From assembly GCA_018340805.1 (NCBI GenBank), contig JACMZG010001913.1, positions 15,003,987-15,067,986 on the forward strand: 64,000 bases of DNA, written 5' to 3'. Of the stretch, positions 21,391-33,139 are shown piece by piece. A program made the position numbers and the translations under genes. The stretch is from Microvelia longipes. Taxonomy: Eukaryota > Arthropoda > Insecta > Hemiptera > Veliidae. Every line of letters begins with the position of its first letter. The stretch's first letter is position 1. The notes beneath the pieces were generated by a model. That model worked only from the letters and a program-made list of their open reading frames with translations. It searched no databases and was not told the origin of the DNA.

Positions 21391-21870
21391 TTGCCTATTA
21401 GGTTAAAGTTTCAGGTCAAAATGAATGGATTAAAATGCATAGATTTTATTTTTTTAGAGCTCACCCCAAAAAATTTAAATGGTGACGTGGGTAGGGTTAT
21501 TTAAAATGAGTGAATTGATTGGAGCTAATTTTGTTTTTAATATTTTGGAGGCGTGACTCGCAACAATTTAAAAAGGGAATGGGTAACTGAGCACACACAA
21601 TTTTTAAAGCATATTTTTATTTTTTTAAAGGGGGGTCTCATTAAGAATAAACTAAATTTACTTGAAATCTATATGAGAACAAAATGCATAACTTGTTTGG
21701 AGCAAATTTTATTTTTGCAAATTTCTGGGGCTGATCCATTTGAATTTAAAGAGGGGAGGGGTTCCGACCAAAAAATTAGTTTTTTCGGAACTCGATTTCA
21801 GGTCAAAATGAGAAACTGTTTAATAAATAAGTAGTTTTAGAGCAAATTGAGTGGGGTGGGTCGATGCACA
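21391..21870. repeat. Degenerate array of TTTCAGGTCAAAATGA units
   Basis: TTTCAGGTCAAAATGA occurs at about 21409 and 21796, with related units around GGGG...GACC and CAAAAAATT blocks between. A related block at 61560-61830 has TTTCAGGTCAAAAAAAAG and GACCCGACCxAAAAAAATT. The weak open frames across it are by-products. Confidence 0.5.
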
Positions 21871-23030
21871 CCCCCTACAACTAGTAATCTAAAAGAAATT
21901 CAGATAATATAACGGGTATTAAGCATTGTTTACATAAAGCAGGTGGACTACAAAATTATGCTTTATGACAATTAACTGGAAATCCTGCATTGCATTAGTG
22001 TATAGAAGGTTTAGCCTAAACTGTCAGTTTTAGGGCGCATCCATTTAATTTAACTATGTGGGTACCCGAACTGTATTAAGAAAGTAAGGACAGTAGTACC
22101 ATGTTTAGTGATTTTTTTTACCATTAATTATTGGGTTTAGTCAAGCATTGAATCAATTTAGAAACCTACAAGTCCAATTTTTATTAGAAAACTTGTGAAG
22201 TTATCTACGCATCAACAGTTATTAGACTTCATTGAGGCATTACATCTACAAAATAAAACTAATTCTTTTTAACTTCACAACAATTCCTCTATAGAAGAAA
22301 AACTAAAGTGTAGAAATAATTTCATAACAACAAAACATAAACTTTTCTCATATTCCGTCTTGAAACGAAATCTTTGTTCTAGTTTACTTTTATCAAGAAT
22401 AAAAAAAAACAGCAAAAATAATAATAACTCCAAACAATATAACAATAAAAAAACATATGGAAGATAAACTAAAAAATATAAAACAACGTTTAACATTTCA
22501 AAACAAAAATTTAAAAAGAAAACGTATTATTTGCAAGTCATGCGTTAAGATTATAAAAGTTTCTTTTCCATGCTGGTTGCATTTTATTTCCGTCTAGTTA
22601 TTTTCCTTTCACAAAACAAATTTATAATAACTATACTCTGCTTAATTTAAATTGTTCAAAAAACAAGACACAACTTGCATAAAACTCAACTTTAAATAAA
22701 TGTTACTTTTATAAATTTGTATAAAATAAAACTCTATATTTCTCTGTACTCTTTATTTTATTGTTTCGACAATTTTAATTTCATCGTTCCACTGACACTT
22801 TATATGGTAAAACTTTAATGCACTCTTTTCGAGAGAGATATTATAATAAAGTAAGAACAATTTATTCTTTAAATAGCAATATATTATTTGAGGAAAACAA
22901 TATACTCTCCTCGCTCTTGTGGAGTTCAAACAACCTCATAAGGGTAATTTTTCTGAACAAATTCGTTTAAAATATCGAAGGAGGTTTACTATTTTGTAAA
23001 TAAACCATATTTATTTTTGCTTAATCTATT
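21871..23030. other. AT-rich intergenic DNA
   Basis: No gene recognised. Bases 22900-22975 contain CAACCTCATAAG and ACAAATTCG, resembling the right-hand module that follows microsatellites at 25100, 31700 and 52000. The rest is featureless. Confidence 0.4.
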
Positions 23031-23032
23031 TT

Positions 23033-23625
23033 GACTTTTCCTTCTTTATACCATCGGAAAAATATTGTGTTTGCAAAAAAATCTGAAACCAGGATGAAAA
23101 CGCAATATGCGTTTCGGGCGTTTTTAAGGCCTCCTGAGAGGTTTTCGCATAGTTGTCTGTCTGTATATTTGTGTGTGTTTTTTATTATTCTAGAGCCTAT
23201 AGTGAATTTATGCTAGAGAGTTAAAGTTTGTACAAAAATCAGTCTACCGCTGTAGTTGTGCTATTCGGAAAATATTTTTAACCCACAATAATGACTTCGA
23301 AAAATCATAAAACAAGAAAAAAATATGCGATCTAATTGAAAATTAGCACACATGTAGCCATGTATAAGACTAACATATGTGCCAAGTTTCATCTCATTAT
23401 CAGCTTTAGTTTATTTTTATCCAATGATGTGTAAACGTTTTTAAAAAAATTGTGGAAAATCGGAAAATATTCTAATTAAGTTGAAATTTAGTACAAGTGT
23501 ACCCCTTGACGTAATAAATAAGTGTACTAAGTTTTGTTAAAACAAGAGTGTCTATGATTTTTGGTGGATCATAAAAGTTAAGAAGCATTGAGCGTGTTTA
23601 GGAATGTTTTATTTTCTTAAAATAA
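23033..23625 (+). mobile_element. Composite repeat: upstream module plus 5S-like start
   Basis: This copy gives the order of the upstream module: TTTCCTTC with TATACC, TTGTGTTTGCAAAAAAATC, CCTCCTGAGAGGTTTTCGCA, GTACAAAAATCAGTC, GTTGTGCTATTCGGAAAAT, ACCCACAATAATGACTT, a GGAAAATATTCTAATTAAGT block, then GGATCATAAAAGTTAAGAAG with CATTGAGCG where the 5S-like segment starts. It stops early in the 5S-like part. The upstream module and 5S-like segment are also joined at 40300 and 49905, so the junction belongs to the family. Confidence 0.7.
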
Positions 23626-24005
23626 ACTATAAAACAAAATTATTTAATAGAAAAATAAATTACCTTGATTGTTTTACTTTAGAAAATTCAAGATACCTCA
23701 CCTAGAACAAAGAGAGAGATAAGTACATAAATAATGATTTAATATAAATTCAATTTGGAATTACAATATAAATAACTGTGTACAAATTACTTTATTATAA
23801 ATACAAATAATACACGAGTGAAATTTATATGCATCAACATTAAATCCTACATTAACATTTTCCAGATGCAGCTCTTAAATGTACAGGCAAATTTAGATGG
23901 TTATAGACTAAAAGTTTTCAAAATTGGTGTCTATTTCCTGTAGATTGACTTTAGGTGAGAATAAAGTTACTATTTTGTTTTGATATACATTGCCTAAATA
24001 TGGTA

Positions 24006-24396
24006 CTACATACAGTCTATCGTTTAGTTTAAAAATCCCCAAGTTTATAAGTATTTTTGGGATTGACCAATCAAAGAAGCCGCTGCCAACCTCTCACTTA
24101 AAAAGAGAAAAAAAATCCCTACCATAATATCTGCTGTGGGGAAAAACCTTCTTCCTGGCAATCGTTCACTTTGTTTGTGGTTCTTCTTTTGATTACATCG
24201 TATTAAAAACTACTTTCAAATTAATCTTAACAATGATATTTTAAAATAAAACTACACACAAGAAATGTAAAAAAAACATCGCCAAGAAAATAAACTGATT
24301 TGCTTACATAGTTTTTTCCCGCTCCCTTCATGCAGGGATTTTTTTTCTAAACTGACCTGTCAAGATTTTTAACCTAAACGATAGACTGTAGTAGCA
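24006..24396. mobile_element. MITE with ACAGTCTATCGTTTAG ends
   Basis: The left TACAGTCTATCGTTTAG plus TTTAAAAATCCC is complemented by TTAACCTAAACGATAGACTG at the right. The 390-bp interior has GGGATTGACCAATC near the left and is otherwise non-coding. The element is non-autonomous; flanking TA may be the target duplication. Confidence 0.65.
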
Positions 24397-24404
24397 ATAG
24401 TAAT

Positions 24405-24780
24405 TAGGGAGAGTTGATATCACATAGCAAGTAGGACACGTTATTAGGCCTCGTTTTGCTCCCTAGATATAAGACAGAGTTCTACTTTATGAGTCGAAAT
24501 GCAGGTATGTTGCGTCTAATCCACATAAGAGTCTTATAAGTTTCAAGGCTGTGAGGCTTTGTCCAAATTTTGTCAAAACCCAGGTTCATTTAGGGTTGGA
24601 CATCCTTACAAGTACCTGACATCGCAAAGGCTCGGAACCACCGTCTTAACGTCCATTTCGAAGGACGACACGTGAAAAGAATTTCCCTCACAAGAAAATC
24701 TTAGTGGCCCCCACAGGGATCGAACCCGGACTGTCTGATTAGCTGGCGGACGTCCTAATCATTACAGCACCGGGACCCTC
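24405..24780 (-). mobile_element. tRNA-derived SINE, near-complete
   Basis: The tRNA-like head (24706-24777, minus strand) has an A box within GTGCTGTAATGATTAGGACG and a perfect B box GGTTCGATCCC. The body continues to lower coordinates with CGTCCTTCGAAATGGACG, AAGACGGTGGTTCC, GGTTTTGACAAAATTTGG and a tail module near 24420-24530. That tail module is also present at 46200-46345 and, more diverged, at 33340-33450, so it is shared by several copies. It is transcribed by Pol III and mobilised by a partner LINE; which one is unknown. Confidence 0.75.
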
Positions 24781-24966
24781 TAATATAACACTTTTATACC
24801 ATACTTGAAGAACTTAAATTATAGCATATCATAATATTAATATTAAATTTAAAATCAGATGTATTTATTTTATTCTGAATTTAATGGATGATTAAATTCA
24901 GCTTGATAGCAATTACTAGAAGTTTGTTTTAACCCCATTAAAGATGAGTTAATGCATGCATTACAT

Positions 24967-24968
<2 letters not shown>
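24781..24968. other. AT-rich spacer
   Basis: Nothing recognisable between the SINE and the microsatellite. Confidence 0.4.
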
Positions 24969-25023
<55 letters not shown>

Positions 25024-25180
25024 ATATATTATATATATATATATATATAATATATATATATATATACGTATGTGTGTGTGTGTACATGTTCAGTAAGTTC
25101 CTCTCTCCCGAAAAAACCACCCCTCCTTCCATGACCCTGACGTAATAAGCTCATTTTTGAAAATTTGCTAAATGCAATCA
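24969..25180. repeat. (CA)n(TA)n(TG)n tract followed by the 'CTCATAAG' module
   Basis: A CA tract, an interrupted TA tract and a TG tract are followed by CCCTCCTTCCATGACCCTGA and TAATAAGCTCATTTTTGAAA. The same right-hand module follows the TA tracts at 31567, 51860 and 54576, so the microsatellite lies inside an interspersed repeat. Confidence 0.7.
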
Positions 25181-25950
25181 TAAAAACAAGTAATAAAATC
25201 ATCCTTCTCAAAACTAATTTAGCAATAGTAATTTTTCTTGGAGTTTCCACTCAAAAATCTGTTAATTTATTTCTTTTATAGGACTCTTAGGTTCTGTTGG
25301 TTATGACAGGTTTACATTAGATTTCTTAAATGACTATTTTAAGTTTTGCCGTTTTAATGCTTTCCTTTCTATAACATAGGATAGAGCACCAAAAGAAATA
25401 TAGAACGAGAATAGAATTTTTAATCGCTAATAAAGTTAAAAAGCTATTGGTTCTCATAGTTAAATTTAAAATGATAGAGTAAAAGTTAAAGAAATTATGG
25501 TTTTGGGAAGTGAAGAGCCCCTAAACTGGGACAAGTTTCATTATGAGGTTCAGATGGAAAGGAAAACTTTTGAAAGGGGATTTCAGGATGAAGAGGGGGT
25601 TAACAACTGTACTCATAACCAGAATACTAAATTTGACTTTTATTAAAATTAAGAATACGATGAGAATCTATGTATTTTCACAAACTTAATGGATTTTATG
25701 TGTAAATTTTTGAAATTTAAATAGTCTTACGTACTGCGGTGTTTTTAAAAAATTTAAACTTTAAATAATGATACAGAAATAATGGGATTTATTATTACAG
25801 TAGTTCTCATTTGAGAAATACTGATAGTATTTTCAGTCGTATTTATAAAGTTTTTTTTCTAAAGTATTTTTGTACAGTTGTAATATAAGATAACTTGATT
25901 TCTCATATAAGATTCTTGATATCTCTTAGAGATCAAGAATAAATAAAGAA
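25181..25950. other. AT-rich intergenic DNA
   Basis: No gene or repeat recognised. ATTTCTCATATAAGATTCTTGATATCTC near 25900 is weakly palindromic. Confidence 0.4.
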
Positions 25951-25952
25951 AC

Positions 25953-25983
<31 letters not shown>

Positions 25984-26000
25984 TATATATATATATAAGG
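25951..26000. repeat. (AT)n microsatellite
   Basis: Pure alternating AT with one AATATATT interruption. Confidence 0.9.
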
Positions 26001-26148
26001 CGAAAACTGAGTTTTTATTCCGTAAGTTTTAAGCTTTATAATTTGTATTTGTATTTTTATCTCTTTAATTTCAGTTTTATTTTTAATGATGTATTTAGTA
26101 TAAGTTTTAAGATTGGGTTTTTAAGAATATTTATTGTATTGTAGGCCC

Positions 26149-26178
26149 CTGATGAAGAACTTGTAGCTAAGTTCGAAA
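26149..26178 (+). ncRNA. Hammerhead-like motif
   Basis: CTGATGA, one A, a 6-bp stem GAACTT / AAGTTC around GTAGCT, then GAAACG. Just upstream, GTAGGCCC precedes the CTGATGA box; a GUA could serve as cleavage triplet with only ~3 bp of stem III. A TGAATAAATAT tail follows. Stem II is perfect but the extra base and weak stem III make catalysis uncertain. Confidence 0.4.
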
Positions 26179-26259
26179 CGTTGGCTAAGTGAATAAATAT
26201 ATGGTTTTCAAGTAAAGCTGTGTTATTATTCAACCTTATCCCGAGATTGGCGCAAAGTA

Positions 26260-26292
26260 TATATATATATATATTATATATATATATATATA

Positions 26293-26336
<44 letters not shown>
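26260..26336. repeat. (TA)n microsatellite, insertion site of the fold-back transposon
   Basis: The TA tract at 26260-26336 resumes at 28281-28378 on the other side of the transposon. A TA-targeting element has inserted into a TA repeat. Confidence 0.9.
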
Positions 26337-26339
<3 letters not shown>

Positions 26340-27154
26340 GGTGACTTACTCTTAATGGGACAAAATAAAATCTTGATTCTATGGACCAGGATGAACAAAA
26401 AATGTCATGTAAGCATAGGGTCGATTCTCAATAGTTCTCTAGAAAATCGATATATCGAATTATTCGATACTTTACTATCTAATTCTCTAAAACGATCTAC
26501 AACTTGAAACTACTAAAGCTAAAGAGATACGGTTTTCACTATTCTCAAGGGCATTAAATTTCCTTTAAAATGGTATACTTCCATCGCAATCATCACAATT
26601 AAACTTTAATTTATTTGCATTTAAAATAAATTTTTTTATTAGTACTAAAAATGTAAAAATTTTAAATGCCAAAATCTTCGATATTTGTTCACTCATAGTT
26701 GAAACCTAAAAATCTTAAAAACAGCCTCATTCCATACCCTTTAAAATGATATAACATAATCTATGGCTTGTTTTTAACTTTAACCGAGATATTCTTAAAA
26801 AAACTTGATGTAAGTCACTTAGATTCTAAATTATTCACTATGTAAACAAAGACATTTACATTTAAATTATTTCAATTTGATTTACAAATAAACTTTATTT
26901 TATTAGTTATAACTATATTGTTAATTATTCTATGTTTTGTTAATCATAGAAAATAATCAACCCCCTCCCTCCACTCCCATATACCTTAAAAACTTAATTT
27001 AAGTCCTCTTATAATAAAACAAATGCAACAAAAACATTTCTTGAAGAATTTTGTTGAAAGAATACAAAGTAATAGGTATATTTATACATAATTAAATATA
27101 AATAAATAATTAACTTTTTACTGCAAGGGGAATTAAAAATCATTCTTCATGTAA

Positions 27155-27335
27155 GGTCATCAGGTCATCTCGAGTATTTGTGGGGCTTGAATGTATACTT
27201 CATCTTTCATTGCGCCCCAGAAATAAAAATCTAGAGGTGTAAGATCAGGAGATCTCGGAGGCCAGGCTATTGGTCCCTCTCGTCCAATCCAGCGATTGGG
27301 ATAATTTTCATTCAGCCCCACAAAATCGAGATGAC
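27155..27335 (-). pseudogene. Tc1/mariner-type transposase fragment, DDE region
   Basis: The minus strand encodes LNENYPNRWIGREGPIAWPP followed by RSPDLTPLDFYFWGAMKDEV. This is the conserved segment around the third catalytic acidic residue (SPDLTPLDF) of IS630/Tc1/mariner transposases, in the arthropod group with WPPRSPDLTPLDF. The first two catalytic acids and the DNA-binding domain are missing. The end of the frame (QILEMT) is where the sequence switches strand. Confidence 0.85.
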
Positions 27336-27465
27336 CTGATGCTAAAAGTGCATGAGTCAAGAGCTGCAATAACTGCAGCACAAATTGAAAAAGCTACACA
27401 ATCAGTGTTAAGAAGATGTAGACTATGTATTAGAGTTGAAGGAGGAAGATTTGAATCTCTCTTAT
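27323..27465 (+). pseudogene. Transposase C-terminus, inverted relative to the DDE fragment
   Basis: The plus strand encodes DDLMLKVHESRAAITAAQIE followed by KATQSVLRRCRLCIRVEGG and a stop after RFESLL. Sequence of this kind (helical, R-x-R-C/x-G-G-x-x-E) normally follows the MKDEVY segment directly in the same frame. Here it is on the opposite strand, joined at the palindromic word CATCTCGA / TCGAGATG, which marks an inversion breakpoint. Confidence 0.75.
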
Positions 27466-28280
27466 GATTTACATGAAGAATGATTTTAATTCTCCTTGCA
27501 GTAAAAAGTTATTATTTATTTTATTTAATTATGTATAAATATACCTATTACTTTGTTTTTCAACAAACTTCTTCAAGAAATATTTTTGTTGCATTGTTTT
27601 TTAATAAGAGACTTAAATTAAGTTTTTTTAAGCTATATGGGAGTGGAGGGAGGGGGTTTGATTATTTTCTATGATTAACAAACATAGAATAATTAACAAT
27701 ATAGTTATAACTAATAAAATAAAGTTTATTTTTTAAATCAAATTGAAATAATTTAAATATAAATGTCTTTGTTTACATAGTGAATAATTTAGAATCTAAG
27801 TGACTTACATCAAGTTTTTTAAGAATATCTCGGTTAAAGTTAAAAACAAGCCATAGATTATGTTATATCATTTTAAAGGGTATGGAATGAGGCTGTTTTT
27901 AAGATTTTAGGTTTCAACTATGAGTGAACAAATATCGAAGATTTTGGCATTTAAAATTTTTACATTTTTAGTACTAATAAAAAAATTTATTTTAAATGCA
28001 AATAAATTAAAGTTTAATTGTGATGATTGCGATGGAAAGTATACCATTTTAAAGGGAATTTAATGCCCTTGAGAATAGTGAAAACCGTATCTCTTTAGCT
28101 TTAGTAGTTTTCAAGTTGTAGATCGTTTTAGAGAATTAGATAGAAAGTATCGAATAATTCGATATATCGTTTTTCTAGAGAACTATTGAGAATCGACCCT
28201 ATGCTTACATGACATTTTTGTTCATCCTGGTCCATAGAATCAAGATTTTTATTTTGTCCCATTAAGAGTAAGTCACCCTG

Positions 28281-28282
28281 TA

Positions 28283-28358
<76 letters not shown>

Positions 28359-28378
28359 AATATATGTATATATAAATT
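28281..28378. repeat. (TA)n microsatellite
   Basis: Continuation of the TA tract in which the fold-back element sits, ending in ATATATGTATATATAAA. Confidence 0.9.
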
Positions 28379-29600
28379 TGGCACTATGGCGTTGCTATGG
28401 CACACAATGACTTTTTAGGCAGAGTCGAAAATGCCTAAAAAGTCAGACTAGGGTTCTCCATCTTTAACTCTCCGGCTCTGTTGATGATCGTAAGATTGAA
28501 AGCCGGCTCGGGTTTTAATAATGGTTTTGTGGAGAGATTTTGGTGTTGTTATTAGTTAGCTGTGTTTAACTCCACTACTTAGTTTTCTGAAAAAATTATA
28601 CTAAACATAGTATACAATCAATTATAACCTTCTCAAAACAGCTTATTTTTTTTGCCCGGATTACCCGCTTCGACATCTAGGTCCTTAGCGGTAACAGCTT
28701 ATTAAAATCACTACTAACATAATTTAACAAAATATACCATATTAAATACACTCGATTTTGGTATCACTGTGTTTTATTTCCTAGAGCGGGAAAGTGATTT
28801 TCCTACTATTCAAGCGATACTAGAATAGCAATATTCGAAACAAGAAGAAGAGAAAAAGAAATTAATTAAAATTAAGATTTGAAAGCAATTAAATATGGGG
28901 GAGAAAGGGATAAGGCAGAAAGTACTGGAATAATATTTTCATAAGTAATATTTTTATTATAATTTAAAGTTCTTGGTAAAAATAGAATCTTATATACATA
29001 ATCAGTTAAGTTATCATTGAAGTTTAAGGCAGATTAAGTGATTGCTGTATCTTGGTCAAATGTAAGGTTGGATTGGTCTCAAACGATTCTAGTAAAAGCA
29101 ATAGAAAAAAGGTTTTCAAGGACGCGAAATTTGGCTGCGCAGAGAGAGGTAGACCAGTAAAAGAGAGTTTTATTACAGGGAAATCCGGAGAAATAGCTAA
29201 TGACAAGCATGATTTTCGAATCAGAATATAACTTGATAATTAGTCAGAATAATCAGATATTAAATAATTAATAAACGAAGTTAAAAGTAGAGAAAATTGC
29301 AAATAAAAATGCACTAGTTGGAAGACATAATAATAAAAAGCAAAAAAAGATAGAATAAAAGAGATAATAAAATAGAAAATTATAAACAATAAAAAGGTAA
29401 GAAAATTAAAGAAGAAGTCTAAAGAAAGATAACTGCCAAGCAGTAATAGAAACAGTAAACAGACGCAGGAAAAATTACCATAAGACAATAAATATAAAAT
29501 GTAATGCTACAGTTGACGCCAAACCACAAAATTTGAATCTCCTTTCTTTTCTACTTATTTCAACCAACCCTTTTAGAGTATATATATCAGGTGTGTCGTT
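28379..29600. other. Unassigned sequence
   Basis: At 28405-28450 GACTTTTTAGGCA and TGCCTAAAAAGTC form a 13-bp-arm hairpin. Bases 28800-29500 are purine-rich (GAAGAAGAG, AAAGAGATAA) and keep a few frames open without any domain. Confidence 0.4.
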
Positions 29601-29619
29601 TCTCTGAAGATTTCATTAG

Positions 29620-30400
29620 ATCTATTAATCCAATATAGTTACAAACTATTTTTGTAACTAAGTTTAAACTGATCTATTAATTAAACCTTTGACACATCTA
29701 TATTCTGAATTTCACCAACATATTTATTATGCTGCACATGTTTATAGAATATATTTCATTTCTCCAACCAAGTTTCCAATACATCATTTATTCCGACTAA
29801 GAAATAGATAATTAATTTTAACTACATTTTGACAGATTCTCCAAAACATCTTGCATTCTGACCAAGTCTCTCATAGGCTTTTACTAATCATAAGTCTCTA
29901 ACAGATTTTTATCATGACCAAGTCTCCCACAGGCTTTTACTAATAATAAGTCTCGAACAGATTTTTATTGAGACCAAGTCCCACACAGGCTTTTACTAAT
30001 AATAAGTCCCTAACAGATTTTTATTGAGACCAAGTCCCACACAGGCTTTTACTAATAATAAGTCTCGAACAGATTTTCATTGAGACCAAGTCCCACACAG
30101 GCTTTTACTAATAAGTCCCTAACAGATTTTTATTGAGACCAAGTCCCACACAGGCTTTTACTAATAATAAGTCTCTAACAGATTTTTATTGAGACCAAGT
30201 CTTCCAACAAATCATCTATTCAGCCCAATTCTCTATATATTTTTTTTCGACCAAGTCAACAAAAGATTTTTATTCTGACCAAATCTCTAAGCAATCGTTT
30301 ATTTAGGCCGTCTCTAACACATTTTTCATTTCAACCAAATATCTATCAGATCCTTTACTCCAACAACAAAAGATCTTTTATTTCAAACTGTTACAACCAT
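29620..30400. repeat. 56-bp satellite (core 29860-30200) in a degenerate array
   Basis: About six good 56-bp units contain GACCAAGTCCCACACAGGCT, TTTACTAATAATAAGTC and AACAGATTTTTATTGA. Both edges are flanked by more diverged versions (CCAAGT..., ATTTATT...), so the core is a recently homogenised part of an older array. There are no unique spacers. Confidence 0.9.
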
Positions 30401-31120
30401 AAGATTTCATCAGTTACGAAATCACCAAGACAAATAAAAAATCATGCTATAAAACCTATTTAGGGTCAAAACCTGTGTCAACGGTAAATTTGTTTATCTC
30501 CTCTGGCAGCAACCAGGACCTCGATGCCTAGCACCAGCCATGAAATGCTACATAACAGAGTTCCTCTTTAAAATTAATTAGCCTTTAACAACAATAATTA
30601 TATTATGATAGTTAATTTGCTCTCTTGATGCTTTGATTTCAGCATAAAGGCTTATAGAAATCAGTCGAGCTAAACACACAATGAAATAATTGATAATTAA
30701 CGCATCATTAATTAACTCGTTCTGCATTGATAAATTCTAAATACATCCTATTAGAACTACCTCAAGTAAAATGATATCTAAAAACCTTCATATTGTTTTT
30801 CTAGGTGAAATTTGTTGAATAGAAAATATTTCGCCGAAAATAGAAATGTATTTTCGCACTAAGAAAGCGGTCTTAGTGCAGTTCGGTATTAGGCAGATCT
30901 TAAGCCCTTGTTGAAAGGGCTTAAGATCTGCCTAGTACCGAGAAAATTCTTAAAACCTAGCCTGGAACGTTATTTACTTTACTTCAGGTTAGGTATTTTA
31001 TGAGCCACTTATCTTCCTCCTCCATGTCACCCCTCTCTGTTCTACATGAGAAGTGTTCGCGTCACTTCTGGACACAGAAAAACTACCATGTGGGGCTCCG
31101 CGGCCACATGGTTGATGTAC
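30401..31120. other. Unassigned sequence with a strong palindrome
   Basis: At 30885-30941 GGTATTAGGCAGATCTTAAG with CCCTT faces AAGGGCTTAAGATCTGCC with TAGTACC: ~25-bp arms, very short loop. Flanking GCACTAAGA / TCTTAGTGC adds a second nested pair. No gene is visible. Confidence 0.55.
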
Positions 31121-31124
31121 CTTA

Positions 31125-31579
31125 CCGTCATATTACTGGTTTATATAAGTGGCATACTGCCAAGATATAAGCAAATTTTTAAATGAATTAGTGAAAAGAA
31201 TGATTTGTTTACATTATGTCAATTAATGACATTGTTTTGTTTGACATATATATGTCAATCAATAAAATCAGAACTAATACTGATAATAAAATGTAACTTC
31301 GTATTTTGTAATAAAAAACATACATAGTAGCATATGTTTAAAATTTGTAAGCCCAATCTAAACACTATATGAAGATTTGTGATTGTTTGAAATGTTAGTG
31401 GGGTCATTATTCTGGGTTAGTGACGTCACACATATTTCATAAACAATATGGTTTGGAAAATTAGCAAGGTTGATTTTTTTACCAAGTTTCATTTCGAACC
31501 AAGAAAGCGTTTGAAAGTTATCGTGTCATAGAAACGTCTAGGACAAAAAATCTCATACATACATACATATTAATATATA

Positions 31580-31669
<90 letters not shown>

Positions 31670-31800
31670 TTTTTTTGATCAGTGAGTCCCTGCTTCCAAA
31701 AAGTCCTCCTTTCCCTTCTCCCCCTCCTCCACGACCCCAACCTAATAAGCTCAATTTTTCTTCAAAAATGCACTAAAAAATAAATTAAATTAAATTATAA
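31125..31800. mobile_element. Interspersed repeat R with internal (TA)n, copy lacking the MITE
   Basis: The blocks CATATTACTGGTTT / TAAGTGGCATACTGCCA, TATGTCAATTAATGACAT, CATACATAGTAGC, GTTAGTGACGTCAC, GAAAGTTATCGTGTCATAG and CATACATACATA occur in the same order at 53600-54190, where a MITE is inserted. Here a TA tract (31567-31660) follows, then CCCCCTCCTCCACGACCCC and CCTAATAAGCTCA, the common right-hand module. Non-coding; class unknown. Confidence 0.65.
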
Positions 31801-33100
31801 GAAAGATAATAACAAATGAGAATAAAGGTATAATTTAAATACGATTAACTGCTGTCAAAAACAGAAGTTTTTATAAAATCTATTTAAATTTACGAGGTGG
31901 AATAGAAATTTTTCTTAAGTAGGAATCATGATCAAGAAAATCTAGCAGATCAAGCGCAAACTTTAATTTCACAAATAAAGAATTCTTATTGATAAAAAGG
32001 TACAATTATGTTGTTAAAAATTCTTCCATTGGAAATAAGAAGAAGAAAAGAAACCAGATTTTTTTTCAAGGAGGGTGAAATTGACTTTTATAATTAACTG
32101 GGTCAGACAACAATGGAAACCTTGTAAGTAAAGTTGTAAGGAGTGCCTTTAATCTACTTTAAACTTTGCAAGGAAGGACTTTGAAGAGTTTTTCGGGACT
32201 CTAGTTTGTACAGGGAGCTTTCGAGTACTTGATTTAACTTGCTAGCACAAACTTTAACCCAAAACTTGATCATTTTTCTTTAAAAGTTAGTTATGCAAAC
32301 AAATTGCTGTTAAAAATCTTAAGACAAACCTTGTAAATTAGTTTGATTAAAAATTAATTAAAAACTTTTTTCGGGAGTAATTAAATGTCTTTATCTTGGT
32401 CACACAGATTCATATGTAGGCAAAGAAATTAAACAGATCAAAAACAAGAGACACTTGGCGCGGCTTTGTTGATGAGGGCCGACAATCACATGGTTGTAGT
32501 CCGCAGTCCTATATCAGTTTGTCATTAATTCCAAGCTATATTACTACTTTAGATAAATGGCATGCTGCCACGATGTAAGCGAACACATGTACGAGTATTA
32601 CTTATTAAGTTGAACGGCTTAAGTGTCATCCATGATTCTCATCTCATAGTCGCATCAACTTACACTTAATGTAAACTAACTTTGTCAAAGAAACTACTAC
32701 TAGAGGGAGGATATGTACCGTTATGTACCATAACGGTACATTGTTGACACTATTTTGTTTTTAATTTTTATAAATTAATTATTATTTCACCCAAATATTA
32801 TTTTGTCTTAAATTAAGTAAAACGAATTTAAATCAAGTATTTTTAAATTATGAATCGCATAATATCTTTAATTATCTGTTTTGTACATTGTGATTTAATG
32901 TGACGTCTCTGAAAAATGCCCGCCGTTTGAAGGGTGCATGATTTACAAAGAGACCTAAGAGGCTACAAAAGCTCTTATCATTCCCTGGGTAGGTCGGTAC
33001 CTTAACTGTATATTGGTGACGTAATTATTGGCGAATTTTCGGGTCATAGGAGCGGGGTAATGGTGGGGGTAGATTTTTTACAAGGAGTGACTTACTGTAC
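31801..33100. other. Unassigned sequence
   Basis: At 32710-32740 TGTACCGTTATG / CATAACGGTACA form a perfect 12-bp-arm hairpin. At 32530-32575 TAAATGGCATGCTGCCACGA and ATGTAAGC resemble the left part of repeat R. Nothing else recognised. Confidence 0.4.
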
Positions 33101-33139
33101 ATCCAGTAAGTAAAATTCTAGGATATTAATGTAATCTCC

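Larger units (their letters stand above)
26337..28280. mobile_element. Fold-back Tc1/mariner-superfamily element with ~815-bp arms
   Basis: The element begins CAGGGTGACTTACTCTTAAT and ends with the exact complement, flanked by TA on both sides. Arms 26337-27154 and 27469-28280 are near-identical inverted copies; only ~314 bp in the middle is unique and carries transposase fragments on both strands. The arms seem to be the 3' flank of the transposase gene duplicated in inverted orientation. It could still be mobilised in trans because both ends are intact. Confidence 0.85.

Noticed and set aside
24706..24777. Functional tRNA gene on the minus strand
   Set aside because: The A and B boxes are good, but stems are imperfect and a SINE body follows; classed as SINE head.
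26149..26178. Calling all CTGATGA-GAAA motifs true hammerhead ribozymes
   Set aside because: They carry an extra base before stem II, and stems I and III could not be paired convincingly; only 44134-44174 meets all core rules.
26057..26507. Frames of repeated Ile-Tyr on both strands (also at 24938, 31518 and 42020)
   Set aside because: These are translations of TA microsatellites.
29860..30200. Regular repeats resembling a CRISPR array (also 10921, 40970, 45900, 63600)
   Set aside because: The units are directly adjacent without unique spacers, and the genome is animal; these are satellites.
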